Source: Hippophae tibetana
Lineage: Eukaryota; Streptophyta; Magnoliopsida; Rosales; Elaeagnaceae
Direction: 5' to 3'
NCBI GenBank assembly: GCA_037013495.1
Contig: CM072811.1
Span: 16,746,659-16,810,658 of the forward strand
Length of the DNA stretch: 64,000 nucleotides
Shown piece by piece: positions 44,904 through 57,960 of this stretch (within the stretch, counting starts at the first letter, position 1; each line of letters begins with the position of its first letter). Position numbers and translations under genes: made by a program. Below the pieces are notes generated by a model. That model was not told where the DNA came from and searched no databases. It saw only the letters and a program-made list of their open reading frames with translations.

Positions 44904-46080
44904 CTATGGCTTACCCATAATGGCTTTGTAATGAGTTAGGACATCAATTACCACGAAATTGGTCATTACTATTGATCCTTTCACCATGACATGTAGCACC
45001 ATAGTCCCAACCCCATAAGTGGTGTTACTATTGAAATCCACTATGGGCAACTCCCTCTTTACAATGTCAAGCTCCCTTACGCCAAGGGCTCTCGCTATAG
45101 ACAGAAAATGAAGATCCACTGAGCTACTAATGTCAACCACGATCTAGAAAACATCACATGAATCTATCCTTAAAGTGATTAAAAAGGGATCTTTACGATG
45201 AGACGAGGCCTCATCCTTCTCCATGAAGGTGATCTCCACATGAGACCTTACTGTTTCAAGATTTTATACATGAGAGAAGCATCGCAAGTCTCTAGCATAC
45301 CTCTTTCACGAGTTACTTGTGGTCCCACTGATTTTGGGCTCTCCGTGTATGGTTTGGATGGTCCTGATATTGGGCTCATTGTGGAGGTATTTCCCACTAC
45401 TTGATGGGGAAGGTGGTAGCGAATAGTTTACACATCATGTCATCTCTTTTACTTTGTGTGAGGCTCACAAGTTACTCTACGTTAGGCTCATAAGGCCATG
45501 GTCGTCTCGAAGTGTTGCATATTTGTAACCGGATCTTTGGTCCCCTAATAGTCTGGACACTTAGGAGCACTATAGTTGTTCACAATCCATATCCATATCA
45601 TAGGGTTCCTTACCTTTTTCCTGCTTTTCATTGGCCTTTTTAAGGGCATGTTCTTGCTTTTCGTTATCCTCTTCCAATGCATGAAACAATGCTTCCCAGC
45701 TTTTTCTTTCCTACAAACACTGCTCATCATCGGATCCTACCGAATCGGAATGAGGGTCATTCTGAGCCTCATACTCGACCTGGATGGGCTCAGGCACAAC
45801 ACAATATGACTTGTTTCCACCAAGCAGGTTAGCAATTCAACCTTCAGAGGATCCCAGACCCGACTATGACCGTAGTGTCTTATTTTCTTGCCTTGTCTCT
45901 TCGAGTTCCTTCCTTAGTTCAAGAAGTTGATAAGCTAGCTCATGAAAGGGGTCAACTTCTATTCTGGTCTCATCACAAGTTGGCAAAATTGTTGTCTGGT
46001 ACTACCATTGCTTTCTCATTTGCTAGTCTCAATCTTACTTCAACTCGTATTCTTACTATGATGATAGCTATTCTAGGGTA
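44904..46080 (-). pseudogene. G3 gag and aspartic protease
   Basis: The 44904-45140 frame reads VDISSSVDLHFLSIARALGV, where the family has a VDxGSS(A/V)D protease site, then STTYGVGTMVLHVMVKGS and HYKAIMGKP, the full retropepsin pattern of Tat elements. Upstream in broken frames are INxIHG-like, KRYARDL and FxEKDEASSHRKDPFLITL segments, which precede protease in this lineage, and a Lys/Glu-rich Gag C-terminus near 45545-45730. The N-terminal Gag lies at about 45800-46080. Catalytic Asp present, adjacent Gly replaced by Ser. Confidence 0.7.
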
Positions 46081-46177
46081 AGCAGAACAAGTATTTTGTC
46101 TCTTTAAGCCTCTCTCAAAATTCGGGATGAATCCTTAAAAGTATGGGGTTAGAAGTCAAAGCTTGACCTTAGAATCT

Positions 46178-46197
46178 GAGCCACACAGTGGGTGCCA
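46178..46197 (-). other. G3 primer binding site
   Basis: The plus strand GAGCCACACAGTGGGTGCCA lies 3 nt inside the LTR. The minus strand begins TGGCACCCACTGTG, a primer-site-like sequence. The tRNA was not assigned. Confidence 0.6.
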
Positions 46198-46200
46198 AAA

Positions 46201-46565
46201 TGTTGGGATTGATTCGATTTACAAAGAGAGAAACTAAAGAGAAGTCAAAGAATTGTGTAAGAATGTGCGGCACTTTCATGAGGCTCATGTATATATAGAG
46301 TATTACATATATATGTGTCGATTACATAGGATATACACATTACAGAGTGTTAGAAAGGTATACAAGTAAAAGAAACACATGTTTACAACTCGAGGTTGAC
46401 CACCCTATAGCTGGGCATTGAGGTCAACCTTATAACACCAAAACTTACGTGCATAGATGGGTCCCTCCCATGAGCGTAGTTATGGGCATATGCATAAGCA
46501 TGCCATTTCTAATAACTCAGGTTATTAGTTGGATCGAGGTTAAGATCAAGTTATATGTCCAAAAA
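46201..46565 (-). repeat. G3 5' LTR
   Basis: About 365 bp from TGTTGGGATTGATTCG. The outer end reads TCCAAAAA where the partner has TCCAAACA, so the terminal CA is mutated. Confidence 0.8.
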
Positions 46566-48884
46566 ATAAGTGTGATAATAATGTTATCCTTTGATCATTT
46601 TACCGAAAGATATTTGACGTAGTATAAATTAATAACGTGAACATAAGGAAGAAATTTTAAAAAAATAATAAAAATAGTATCTAATTTTAAAATTTGTAGT
46701 TATAAAAATAATATTCTTATATTTAAAACTCATATTTTTTTTATAATTAAGAAAAGTATAGAACATAATTTCATATTTAACGTCATTCAATTGAACGTAT
46801 TTCAAATTAAACTATAATTATTTAGATTAATTTAATGTTGAATATCATTTAATAGAACTGAATTTAATATTATTAAGGTATTATTTATTATAAATTTTAG
46901 GATATGATTTTTTATAATTTTCCAAAAAAATTATTCAAATAATTAATAGCTTGTTTACACAAGAAAGTTCCTTGAGAAGAAAACTTTAATTAGAACAATC
47001 CAACATGATCATTTTGGCGAAAATCAGCATATACTAGTTTATTTCATCATTTTTAAGTTAATATGTTAAGAAGAAAATAAGAGAGAGATAAGAAGAAAAT
47101 AAGAGAGAGATAAGAAGAAAAATGTAAGGGATGTGTTTTGGATTAGGGCCATTTTGGTTTAAAAAATAATTGTTATTATATATTATTACACGATATTAAT
47201 CAACATGTAATTAACTTTTTTAATAAGTATTCCGCAACTATTCGAGCGTTGCATTTAACATTTAATTTAACATTGAATTTAAACTAACGTATGACTTTAA
47301 ACTTACAATAATATGCATGCAAAATTACTCTTATGGGTTTGGGTGGGGAGAATATTACGAATGTATCACAGTTACAAACCCGCGTCCTTACCTCTAATTA
47401 AAATAAATAAATACAGAAGTCCAAATCTTTTATACACGTGTTCGTCAAATTTTCACCCTGAATCTAAGTCACATCAAAAAACCCCACACGCTTGTCTTCC
47501 ATTTTCATATCAATTTATTAAATTACAAATTTTGCAATGATAGCCATGTGTGCTACAAAGATATTAATTAAGATATGAGTTTTATTTTTTTCAATTTATT
47601 TAGAAAAATATAAACATTAAAGAATTTTATTTTCTTTTATTTTTTTAATTTTTAATAAAAAAATATAAACATAACTAATCCTTGAAATATATTTTTTAAA
47701 TTTCAGAAATAATAAAAAATATGTAAATTGAATTCTAACATAATTTTAAATTTAGATAAATAAAACTAATTATCAAACAATATTTATTTTAAAAAATTAA
47801 ATTAAAAATTAAAACTTGCTTACAAAATTAGTTAAAAACAAATCCCTAAACAAACTTAATCAAACAAATTTTAACTCCTAAAAGTCAGGCCCCTTTTTCC
47901 AATTAAAATTGGGACTTGTGCTTTTCTTATACCAAAATAAAATTACAAAATAAATAATGAATTATTCTAGCTTACAGAAAATTAGAAAAAGTAAGATACG
48001 TCAGATAAGTTTGAGTTAGATTTTTTCTAAAAGTTAATATGAGCCATAAAATTTCAATTTAAGGGAAATTTGTTTTAATATAATAACCACTATGAATACA
48101 TGATAGATGATGGATGTAATTTAAAATTTTTCATTAAAAAAAATTGAAAACATTTAAAAAATTACATAATATAATATTTATAATAATAAAAATAAGATAT
48201 TAATAATATTACATGTATTTCAATTATTAGATTGAGTTACATATTAAATAAGATTAAATAATCATAATTTAACTTAAATATAATTTAATATTAAATGATG
48301 GAATATTTTTTTTAATTATAATAATATATTAGCAACATATAAATAACTTTATTTTTATAATTATAAATTTTAAAAAATATTATTTTTATTGTTTTTGAAA
48401 AGGATTTTTCATGATTTGTATTGCTTTGTCCATTTTGTCTGCATAGCTATTTACAAATATATTTCATGCCACCTTTTTTTCTTATAGCAGAAGAAAAGAA
48501 AAACTCGTAAACAATATAGTAGAAGATGAGTTGCTCTCCGTTGCGTGGATAATGGGGTTCCAACAAAACCTAAGAAAAAGGTAGTATTTTAGTGATATCG
48601 ATCGCATACTCCATTAATTCCTGTATTAACTATATATGTATATTTATTCCACTAAATAACTTAAATATAATTATATTATAGTAAATTATATTAAATTATA
48701 TTATAATTATTTTATTTAATGATAATTTATATAATATAATATAATTAAATAAAATTAAAAATAAATATTTTAAAATAATAATTTATATTTAATATAATAT
48801 TTAATTTATGTTATTTAATTTTTTTATTTATCAAAATAATTTCATTATAAAAATTTATTTAAATTAATATTTAATTTATTTTTA
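46566..48884. other. AT-rich DNA without a gene
   Basis: The first few hundred bases are probably the original distal promoter side of NCED, displaced by G3. A 22-bp repeat (AAGAAGAAAATAAGAGAGAG AT) occurs 2.5 times at 47068-47122. Nothing else recognised. Confidence 0.5.
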
Positions 48885-48890
48885 GAGTAT

Positions 48891-49262
48891 ATTTTTCTAA
48901 TACCAAAATTTAAGAATTGTTACAAAAATATTATCGATTTTTTTGTTATTTTTATACTATTAAAATTTATAAATATTACAAAAATATCATCAAATTCTTT
49001 TGTTATTTCTATACAATTAAACTTTATAAATGTTACAAAAATATCATCTTCGTCAATCAATTAACGAGAGTTAATAACAAGTTATAAGTAAGTCGGTGAT
49101 ATTTTTGTAATAATAATTTATAAAATTTAATTGTGTAGAAGTTAAAAAAAAGTTTAGTAATACTTTTATTACATTTTTTAAGTTTAATAGTATAAGAATA
49201 AAAAAAAGTATTTAATGGTATTTTTACAAAAACTCTAAAATTCAGTGGTAGAAAAATTTATT
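48891..49262. repeat. foldback element / long inverted repeat
   Basis: Inner arms: 49008-49045 and 49098-49139 are inverted copies (TCTATACAATTAAACTTTAT against TCTACACAATTAAATTTTAT, both continuing to TTACAAAAATATC). Outer arms: ACCAAAATTTAAGAATTGTT near 48902 against the complement of 49215-49250. Each arm repeats a TTACAAAAATAT...TTGTTATTT-like motif two to three times. The loop is about 49048-49097. Confidence 0.75.
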
Positions 49263-49269
49263 TACTCTT

Positions 49270-50159
49270 TTTTTTTCTTTCTCTTATATTTTAAAAATAA
49301 AAAGTATTTTTTATTTGAGAAAAAGAAAAAAAATCAAAATACATAATTTTAAAATTGATTTTTCAAACTAAGTAAACTGTTAAGTACAATTTAGATATAT
49401 ACCTATTATTAATACTATATTTCTATAAAATCATATAATTTTTATTCAGCACAATATGATTTTACTTTACAATTAAATGCATAACCATATAAAAATTATT
49501 AATCAATATTTTTAGTACTGTATAACAATCATGCCCATAATATTAACACTAGGTACTAACTTTCTTAATCAATTAAATGTTGATATTTTCTTATCATTAA
49601 TTGATTTTTGAGGAAAAAATTATTTATCATAAATTCACAATAAATTTCAAATAATATGGTGTAATATTCTTAGTACAATTGAGCGTCAGTTCAAGATTGT
49701 CAATTTTAAGGAAATTTGAATTCGATCCGATTTAAAGAAAATTATAAATTATTCAATCCGAATTTGATTCAATGTAAATATCAATCTGAATAAATCCAAA
49801 TCAAAATTTGATCGAATTGATCTCATCGAATATGGTCAAAATCATAGTTTCAACTTATAAAATGAAAAATTATATAAAATCAAAGAAAAATTTAAAATAA
49901 AAACATTATTCATACAAATTCAACAGTAATTGATAATATGATTAAAAATAGTCCAACAAAAATAATTTAAAAGAAAAAATTTCAACATCAATTATATAAT
50001 TTAACTCCAAATATTTATAGTTTTTTTTAAACATAAAAGTTAAAATATTAAGGTTCAAATTATATCAAAATAAACTAAAACTTTTAAAGTGTTTCCCTCA
50101 AAGCTTCACTCCCCAAATAGTAATAATAACATGAACCACTTTAGATAATTATTCAAGGT
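49270..50159. other. AT-rich DNA, probable 3' end region of the hAT element
   Basis: No gene seen. Positions 49690-49850 hold AATTCGATCCGATTT- and CAATCCGAATTTG-like motifs common in subterminal regions of hAT elements. A terminal inverted repeat could not be paired with confidence. Confidence 0.4.
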
Positions 50160-52349
50160 TTAAGTCACCAATATCATCCAGAACATCTGCATGATGAAAA
50201 ATTAAAAAGTTAGAAATATAAATAACTTATTAATAAACACAATAATATGTAAAACACTTTCGTTTTCATATAATATGATAACAATTAAATCTATATACAT
50301 TCAAACTACATATTTGAAAGTTTTATGTAATATACATGATTTTAGAACCTTAATTTCATCAAGTGACTCTTGAATTTCAATGATTGGAGAATAACGAATC
50401 CAATTTTGAATGTAGATCAAGGATAATACATTTTTAAAAGGTAAGGAAGTTCGGTATAGACTAATTGTACAACCATCAATGGAGAATGCAGATTCAGATG
50501 CTATAGTAGATACCGATATGACCAATACATCTCAAGCTATCAAAGAAAAAATCTTAAATCTTGAGGAATAAATATTACACCAACTTAAAAGATCAAATTT
50601 CTTATGATCCATATCAACCAATGCTTCTTGCAAGTATATTTCTACCTCATATTTGTTTTCTATAGTGTGAGCTTCTTTTAAATGTTTTCTCTTACAAGAA
50701 GCATAAAGTTCAAATGCATTTTCTTCTAAACCAAAACCTTATATACCCATTTCTAAAATTTGAAAAGATTCTTCTGTGCTTGAAGGAAAATAAGTTTTAT
50801 GACACTCCTCATACATGTCTTCCAAAGTTTTTTTCACCCTTTTTGAACTTATTAATATCTCAATCTCATCCCTATTACACAATTCAAGAAAAATTAGATT
50901 TAAAGATCACTTTTTGTGCCTAGGATAAGTAAAACAGACACAAATAACATCATATTCATTTGAACTAATTCTCCCCAATATTTGTCAAACTTTACCTTCA
51001 TCTCTATCGCCATCTTCATCATAATGTAATCTTCATATTTACTCCACGTATTAAGTTGATCATGAATAAAAAAAAATACAATCCAAGAAGAAATTAGAAG
51101 TCACATACAAAGATCCAAAAAACATTAAATTTGCTTTATAAAAAACTTTCAAAAATTGGATAAAATTTCTTGCATTGTCCCAATCAATTATAGTCGGAGC
51201 TTGTTTAATTCCACCTTGATAAAACTCTTGATAGTACCCTAAATCAGTGATCTCTAACCACTCAAATTCCTTTTGAAAATATGTTGTAGAATCTAACATC
51301 AAATAAATTGAATTTCACCTTTTCGTCACATCTAAACAAACAAGTTTTGAGTAAAGAGTTTTTCCATCTCAAAAGTACTTCTAAATTTTTGAAGTCTAAT
51401 TGGTGGTACTTTCACATATCTTACAAAAACACGAATCCTATTGATTGATATGTTGTAATCTTTCAAACCCTGCTTAATAATTAAATTCAAAATATGTACA
51501 TCGCATCGCATGTGTAAGTGTTTTGATTCTAAAATTGCATTACCCTAACCATTAAAAAATTTCTTCAAATGAATAAGTGTAGTATCATTAGAATTTTTAT
51601 TATCAACTGTAATAGCTCTACCAAGTGTATCACCTTTATGATTTGAAACTTGACAAAAGTTCAACATTAGATTTTGTAAATTCCAATCACTATCAACAAA
51701 ATGAGCATTCAAACATATATAACATAAATTTTGACAAGATGTTCACGTATCAATGGTAAGACATATTCTTTGACTACTTCTATTCAATAACTCTTTCAGT
51801 TTAACTCTTTTAGTAACGTACAAATTCAAGCAATCTCTTGCAATAGTCCACCGAGAAGAGATTTTAAACAAAGGTTGAAATTTTTCAATAAACTCCTTAA
51901 ATCTTTCACCTTTTATGATAATAAATGGAAATTCACCTTTTATTATCACCATCACCAATTTTTCCCTCAACATTAAAAGTGTGAGGTACTAGACTTCCTT
52001 GCTTAGGGAAAGTTGAGGTTTTTTTCTTCTTAAGCACTCTATAGGGAAACTTATCACATCCAATGTAAATGTGTGCAATAAAATTTGACATACAAGGTTT
52101 GCTTGACATATATTTATATTATTTCTTATAATATTTGCATATAGCTTTGCGATATTGCTCAATCCCTTCTACGCTAAATTATGCCCATACTTTGCTACTA
52201 GATTTAGAGAAAACTTATCTTCTTCTTTAAAATCAATGTAGAGGTTAGAAAGTGAAGTACTTATATAATCTTCTATTCGAGTTGGTTGTGTTCCAATTTC
52301 ATCTCTATTTGCTTCCTTAGTCATATCCTTATCTTTATCTAAAGCCATA
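50160..52349 (-). pseudogene. hAT transposase remnant (RICESLEEPER/DAYSLEEPER type)
   Basis: Minus-strand pieces run in order. N-terminal: FPFIIIKGERFKEFIEKFQP, FKISSRWTIARDCLNLYV and QRICLTIDT (51743-51973). Then NAHFVDSDWNLQNLMLNFCQ and SHKGDTLGRAI, with LHMRCDVHILNLI (51500-51720). Then EWLEITDLGYYQEFY and FYKANLMFFGSLYVTSNFFL (51060-51302). Finally the hATC dimerisation domain ASESAFSIDGCTISLYRTSL (50301-50525). A plausible start is near 52349 (MALDKDKDMTKE). The N-terminal BED zinc finger is not recognised. In hAT elements this enzyme performs cut-and-paste transposition. Multiple stops make this copy inactive. Confidence 0.8.
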
Positions 52350-53670
52350 TATATAGTTATAGAAAAAAGTATTAGACATTAGTAATAAATAATATGGTCA
52401 TTCAAATAAATAACAAAACACAAGGTAAGAAACATGTTGAATTAGATGCAACTGATGAAGAATCCGTTGTTTTGTTTACGCTAACTCTTCGATTGTTGCA
52501 AATTTGTCATCAAATGATACTGAAATATAAAAAATATATCTTTAATTCATTAAGATGTTAGGCAAAAATTGATTTCAAAATCTAAAATCCGAATTAATTC
52601 ACACATCCAAAATCAATGAAATTTTATAAGATTCAAATGTTATAAAACTCAAATTTCAACATGAAGCACATTGCAATAAAACTTGGAGACTTAAGATTTG
52701 GCATGTTAAAGTCCACCTTTTGATATCAAAAAATGGTCTCCTAATACTCCTCTAATTGAGTTCATAGTTCTTCTACCTTATCATTTGCATTGACCCCTAC
52801 CCCATACTTAACTCAGACTTCTATTCCAAGTGACGTTGGACAAAATCCAAAAATGCATAATACGTCTGGCACTACACCGAACTTCATATAAGGCACTCAC
52901 CTTTAAACTTATTGATAGTAACAATATCATATATATACATATAATGGGATTTTCCAACCTTAAACTAGGCAAACTTTCATTCGTGGAAGTTAAAAATTAA
53001 TATGCCTATTAATCGCAATAGACAAGCACCCATCTGAAAAAATCTAAAGACAAAAATACCATTTTTTCGAATTTCTAAGAAATCCATAAATAGTTATTTT
53101 TTTCGTCCCTAGATTTCATTTTCTTCCCTTCCTTTCTTCAAAGCCATGTAATGTTCATCTTCTTAAAGATGAATAAAAATCTCTCTCCTCCATATTCCTA
53201 ATTAATATACATTTTTTGTACGTCTTCTTCCTCTAAATTTGAGCTATAAAATCCTTATCTTTGATTGCTACAAGACACGAGTGATTGAAAACAAAAGATA
53301 CAAAAAAATTTGAATAAATAAAAAATTTATTTGGTCTGACATCCCATACATCATTTGGTCTCATATCAATTTTTTTTGAATAAATAATAGTTGAAACAAG
53401 TGCACTCAAGTATTGCTATAACTTTCTATGCAAGGGTTTTATACAAGTGCAAGTATTGATCCTAAAGTTTCCATCACTCTAGTTTCTACTATAAAGAGAC
53501 AATTACATGATTACTGATTCATTATCTACAAGGTAAAGATGAAAAAACCGCGGCTAAGTTACCTATTATTGTTGAAGATCTAGTACGACATGTTGTCATT
53601 GTTGAAGCACTTATTCAAAATGTGGCATTTAAATCGATATGTAACGTCGATTTTTTGAGAAAATAAAATT
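52350..53670. other. unassigned DNA between hAT remnant and G4
   Basis: No reading frame or RNA gene is recognised. The composition is more mixed at 52690-53300, so old element sequence is possible. The hAT right terminus should lie here but was not identified. Confidence 0.4.
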
Positions 53671-54878
53671 ATCGGTGCAAAACTGTAAGTGCACAATATC
53701 GTAGTTTTATAATAAAATAATAAGAAAAGTATCGTTATAAGAAATTAGTAACTTATTTTTGACAAATACCAATATTATATCAATCTTAATTTTATCTAGA
53801 GAAGTTACTAAAGTTGTTGTAATTGGAATTTAAAATAAAATCAAATTAAAGAAAATATGCAAAAATATAAAGATGTTTAAAGATCAAATTAATGTGAAGA
53901 AAAATTTCTAGAAAACCGATTTCACCTAATCCTTCAGTATGTTTTACTTATCTAGTTAATTAAATTTAATCCTCTCTTTTGTTAGTAATCTTCAAAAGCC
54001 TCTTTCGATAGTCAATTGAAAATATTCTTATTCATTAATCTACACAAAAATATGCAATTTAATAAAGTAAGAAATCATTAAGACTAATGATTTTAATACT
54101 ACATAGTTTAATACAAGTATTTCAATCTCTATATTTACCTATATCGCAATATTTCATATTTATCCTATAATTCTTCTTTCGATAGTTATTAACATTATTA
54201 AAATTATATAATTAATAGTCAGTTAATTAGAAGTAATAAACTTAGAATAAATCAGACAAATATAAAAAAATAATTCAAAATTAACATAAAAAATCAAACA
54301 TAATTTAGAATTAAATTATATCTTTTTCCTAAAATAAAAATAAATTAATTTATGCTAAAAATTAAATTAAACATAAATAAATTCAACATAATTTTTTTTG
54401 AAAAGAATTGAAAAAAAATAAAATCTAACTTCTCCACCACCTCTCTACGTCGTTATTCCTATTTTTTTTCTTCTTCTTTCTGTTCTCGCGATGTTTCTGC
54501 CTCCTCTTGTTTCTTTTTTTATTTTTTATTTTTGCACCGTCCTTCTGTCCTTTGTTTCTTTATATATATATATCAATCTTGTTACTAAGCTGTTGTTCCT
54601 ACGCTGTTTCTTTCTTTATATATATATATATTTATAAGCAGCTACTTCAATAATCTAATATATATATATATATATATATATAAATTTTAATTTAATTTAA
54701 ATAAATATTTATTTAAATTATAAAAATTCTTAGACAATATACTTCTAAAAGTTTTGTATCTTCATTTTATTCAAATCTGCAATAAAAACTAAATAATAAT
54801 AATGAATTCTAAAATAAATAAAAATTAGACTAAAATTAAAATTGATAAGTAATAAATTATGTTATATTATACAAGTCA
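53671..54878 (-). repeat. G4 3' LTR
   Basis: About 1.2 kb, starting ATCGGTGCAAAACTGTAAGT, ending ACAAGTCA. The first 270 bp match 60074-60335. Just beyond its inner end ATACCCCAAACTT is the complement of an AAGTTTGGGGT polypurine tract. Confidence 0.75.
54565..54682. repeat. (TA)n microsatellite cluster
   Basis: TA runs at about 54563-54574, 54617-54631 and 54656-54682 inside the G4 LTR, the first two preceded by a similar TTTCTTTATATATA stretch, suggesting local duplication. Confidence 0.85.
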
Positions 54879-56540
54879 TTAAATACCCCAAACTTAAAAC
54901 TTTATTTGTCCTCGAACAAAATGAAAAGAAAAGAAAAGAAAAGAAGAAAATTATAAACACTGTCAATAAGATCCTACAGAGAACTACCATCACTCACCAA
55001 AAAATAATCTGAATTTAGATTTCATCACCAATAACTTATTCTTTTTACATCAAAGATATAAGGTAAATCAATCAAAAATTCAACAATTTGTCAAGCAAGA
55101 GTTAAGCCTTTACTTCAACCTAAAGCTAAGTTCTTGAGTTTGTGTGTGTGAAATAGTCAATTTAACTCAAAATCACCAGCAAATTCAGATAAAAATAAAA
55201 CAATTGAAATCAGAAAAATTCTCTCAAAACTTAACTCCATAAGTCCAATTTTCAAAAATCCTCTCCACTAATATAATCAAATACCAAAATCACAAATCAA
55301 AAGGTTTTTAATCAAGGTTGTAATGACAGACGACAGGGTGAGCGCTAAGAAAGAAATGGATATGAAAAATCAAAGCAATCTGGGAAAATACTTGGTAGAA
55401 AGAAACAATAAAAAGAATATCTAAAGGATTCACACCATAACTCTTTATTGACAATATTCTAATACTGATGATAATATACTCAATGTGTTTTGCTCTCTTC
55501 TTTTTTTTTTCTTTTTTCCCATGTGGTTGTCTTTATACTTATAGTCTTTACTAATTTCAATCACTTTAACATTTTTTCAATTCTTGCCTTTCAATTTTTT
55601 TCACTCTTTGATCAAATAGAATAAACATAATGTGAATTATTTAATTTAAACTAACTTTCTCTTTAAATGCAAATTTCCACCAAAGTATCTTCTCAAAATT
55701 TAACGTAAATTCATGGTTTTTCAGGCTTAGAATGAAAATGGTTTATGTAGTTAAAAGAACAAATAAAGGCTTATGTAAAATAAGGCTCAAACAGGTTAGC
55801 TATGGGAATACACCATGCAATGATGGCATGATAATTAGGACGACCGGGAAATCTTTTTGGTTGTGACAAAAAAATTGTCTAGATTATTTTTCTAATATTT
55901 GGTATCAACTAGGATTTCTCCTCAAGGATCCATCTACAGATTCTAGAGCAAAGCAAGATTGAACTTTCCTAACCCAGTCAATTCAACTTCTTCTCTTAAT
56001 AGGAAAATGGAGTAGAGAAGAAATTTACTATGTGCTCAAATATTTTCAACAAAAAAGATTTAAATCAAAGTACCTATAAAACTCTAACTAACATAATAGC
56101 AAATTTTGAAAAACTTTTCTCAAAACCATCCTAAATTACAAACTTTAGAGTCATATTGAATTCAATCATACTCAAATACATGCTCGATAAGATAATTCAA
56201 CAAATCAAGACTATAGAAGTTGACACCTCCAAACTTAAACTAAAAAATGTCCTCATTGAAATTCAAAAGTGAGATAGATAGAAGAAATGAAAGGATTTCT
56301 TTGGTTTTATGGTGGATCAGCATTAGTTTGTAATAATAAAATAAAAGAACAAAATAAATTTTTATGGGCTGCCTTCGATAAACACTTGTTTTATAGTCTA
56401 CAACTAGACTTTTCAATCTTCATCAATTAGGATCTCAAAGAGGAATAAATGCACAATTCCTCTCCACTAGTTCTCCATAATAGTGCTTTAATCTCTAAAC
56501 GTTAACTTTGAATATATTCCCTACCTTGTCCTTCAATTTT
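54879..56540 (-). other. 3' non-coding tract of G4
   Basis: Begins with the polypurine tract complement. No gene is visible. Similar in position and content to the E1 3' tract, consistent with Athila elements having long untranslated DNA after pol. Confidence 0.6.
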
Positions 56541-56544
56541 ATTG

Positions 56545-57460
56545 CTCCAAAAGTCGAAACTTTGTCAATTGTATAAGGATATTTCAATCTTGATTTTAAC
56601 TTACCTGAGAAGAGTTTTAGTCATGAATTGAAGAGAAAAACATGCTATCTTGGAGCAAATTCATGCCTAAGCTTTATGCTTTAACTCAACAGGGAGATGA
56701 CATGTTTTCCCAACTGAAATGTCATTCATGAAAATTTCTATTATATCTTCCATCATATCAGAAAAGATAGCCATCATGCAATGTTAAAAAATTTCTAGGG
56801 CATTGCACAATCCAAAAGGCATTCTTCTAAAAGCAAATGTTTTGTAGGGGCATGTGAATGTAGTTTTCTCTTGATCTTTGGGGGATTTGGCAATCTGGTT
56901 ATACCTTGAATAACCATCTAAGACATAATAATAGGGATATATGACCAATCAATCTAACATTTGATCAATGAATGGAGGTGGAAAATGATCCTTCCTTGTT
57001 AATTTGTTCAACTTGCAGCAATCCATACATACACGACAACTCGTGACTATTCTTGTAGGAATAAGCTCATTGTTTTCATTTTTCACCACTATCTTTCATC
57101 ATTTTTTGGTACAACATGCACTAGACTTACCCATGAGCTATCTGAAATAGCATAAATAATTCTAGTATTAAAGATCTTTAAAATTTTATCTCTCACAACT
57201 TCCTTCATTGCTAGATTTAATCTTCTTTAGGGCTCAATTGATGGTTTGTAAGGTTCATTCATTAGAATCTTTTGCATACAAATGGATGGAATTATACCTT
57301 TTATGTCATAGATAGTCCATCCTATGGCTGTTCTATGCTCCCTTAACATACGTAGTAACTTTTCCTCTTCTTTTGGTGTAAGTGATGCCGCAACAATCAC
57401 TAGAAAGGTGAAACTGTCACCCAAGAACGCATAGTGAAGATGCTCTGACAATTGCTTCAA
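56545..57460 (-). pseudogene. G4 RT N-terminus joined to integrase C-terminus
   Basis: The reading starts with LHYAFLGDSFTFLVIVAASL, EEEKLLRMLREHRTAIGWTI and DIKGIIPSICMQKILMNEP (57227-57460), the segment before Athila RT. RT then continues in broken frames to an FMNDIS-like catalytic string near 56720, where relatives have FMDD. Directly afterwards comes LKLFSGKLKSR (56600-56680), the integrase C-terminus. The palm C-terminal part, RNase H and most of integrase are thus missing. This junction differs from that of E1. Confidence 0.7.
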
Positions 57461-57683
57461 CTCTAGAGTTGTAGTTTGCTACACTTTTTCTATACAGATT
57501 ACATAATCTGTCTTTGCTACCATTTGCTCTAACCTCTCCACTTATTTGCTAAATGATGTAACCTACTACAATGTTTCCAAGACAAATACATAGTGGAGAA
57601 ATTCTTCACTAACAAAAAGGTAAATCAGGTTCACAAACAACAGAGTTATTAAAATCATAAGCATGAGATGAAGTGGTGATATA

Positions 57684-57960
57684 TCATTTTAGGTGATCGG
57701 TCGACATATCCTCTTTAAAGGATTTTACTTCACATTTCTCAATGACATCTACCCGAAAGTAAGAGCTTGGATCTTTTGGAAATCTCATGGCTTCATAGAT
57801 GTTGAACATAACCTCTTCCTTGTTCACTCTCAATGTTAACTCACCTTTTTGAACATCCATTAAAGCATTTCCCATATCCAAGAATGGTCGACTAAGAATT
57901 AGTGGGACATCTTGGTCTTCATCCATATTTAACACCACAAAATCAGCATGAAAAATAAAT
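57684..57960 (-). pseudogene. G4 Athila-type protease region
   Basis: Reads VPLILSRPFLDMGNALMDVQ, KGELTLRVNKEEVMFNIYEAM, which match the conserved post-active-site half of the lineage's retropepsin (ILGRPFL...ALIDV..GELTLRV). The catalytic DxG segment lies upstream near 58000-58130 in broken frame. Less decayed than the E1 copy. Confidence 0.75.

Larger units (their letters stand above)
39516..46565 (-). mobile_element. Tat-lineage Ty3/gypsy element G3 upstream of NCED
   Basis: Minus-strand element with 5' LTR at 46201-46565, primer binding site complement at 46178-46197, gag/protease at about 44904-46080, RT/RNase H/integrase at about 41642-44420, a long 3' UTR with a minisatellite, and 3' LTR at 39516-39867. 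RT, protease and integrase motifs fit the Tat/Retand lineage. Flanking ATATG (39511-39515) and ATAAG (46566-46570) may be a one-mismatch target duplication. Stops throughout pol show that it is dead. It is inserted 719 bp upstream of the NCED start codon, on the same strand. Confidence 0.85.

Noticed and set aside
54565..54682. (TA)n runs as a possible replication or scaffold element
   Set aside because: They are within the G4 LTR and are simple microsatellites.
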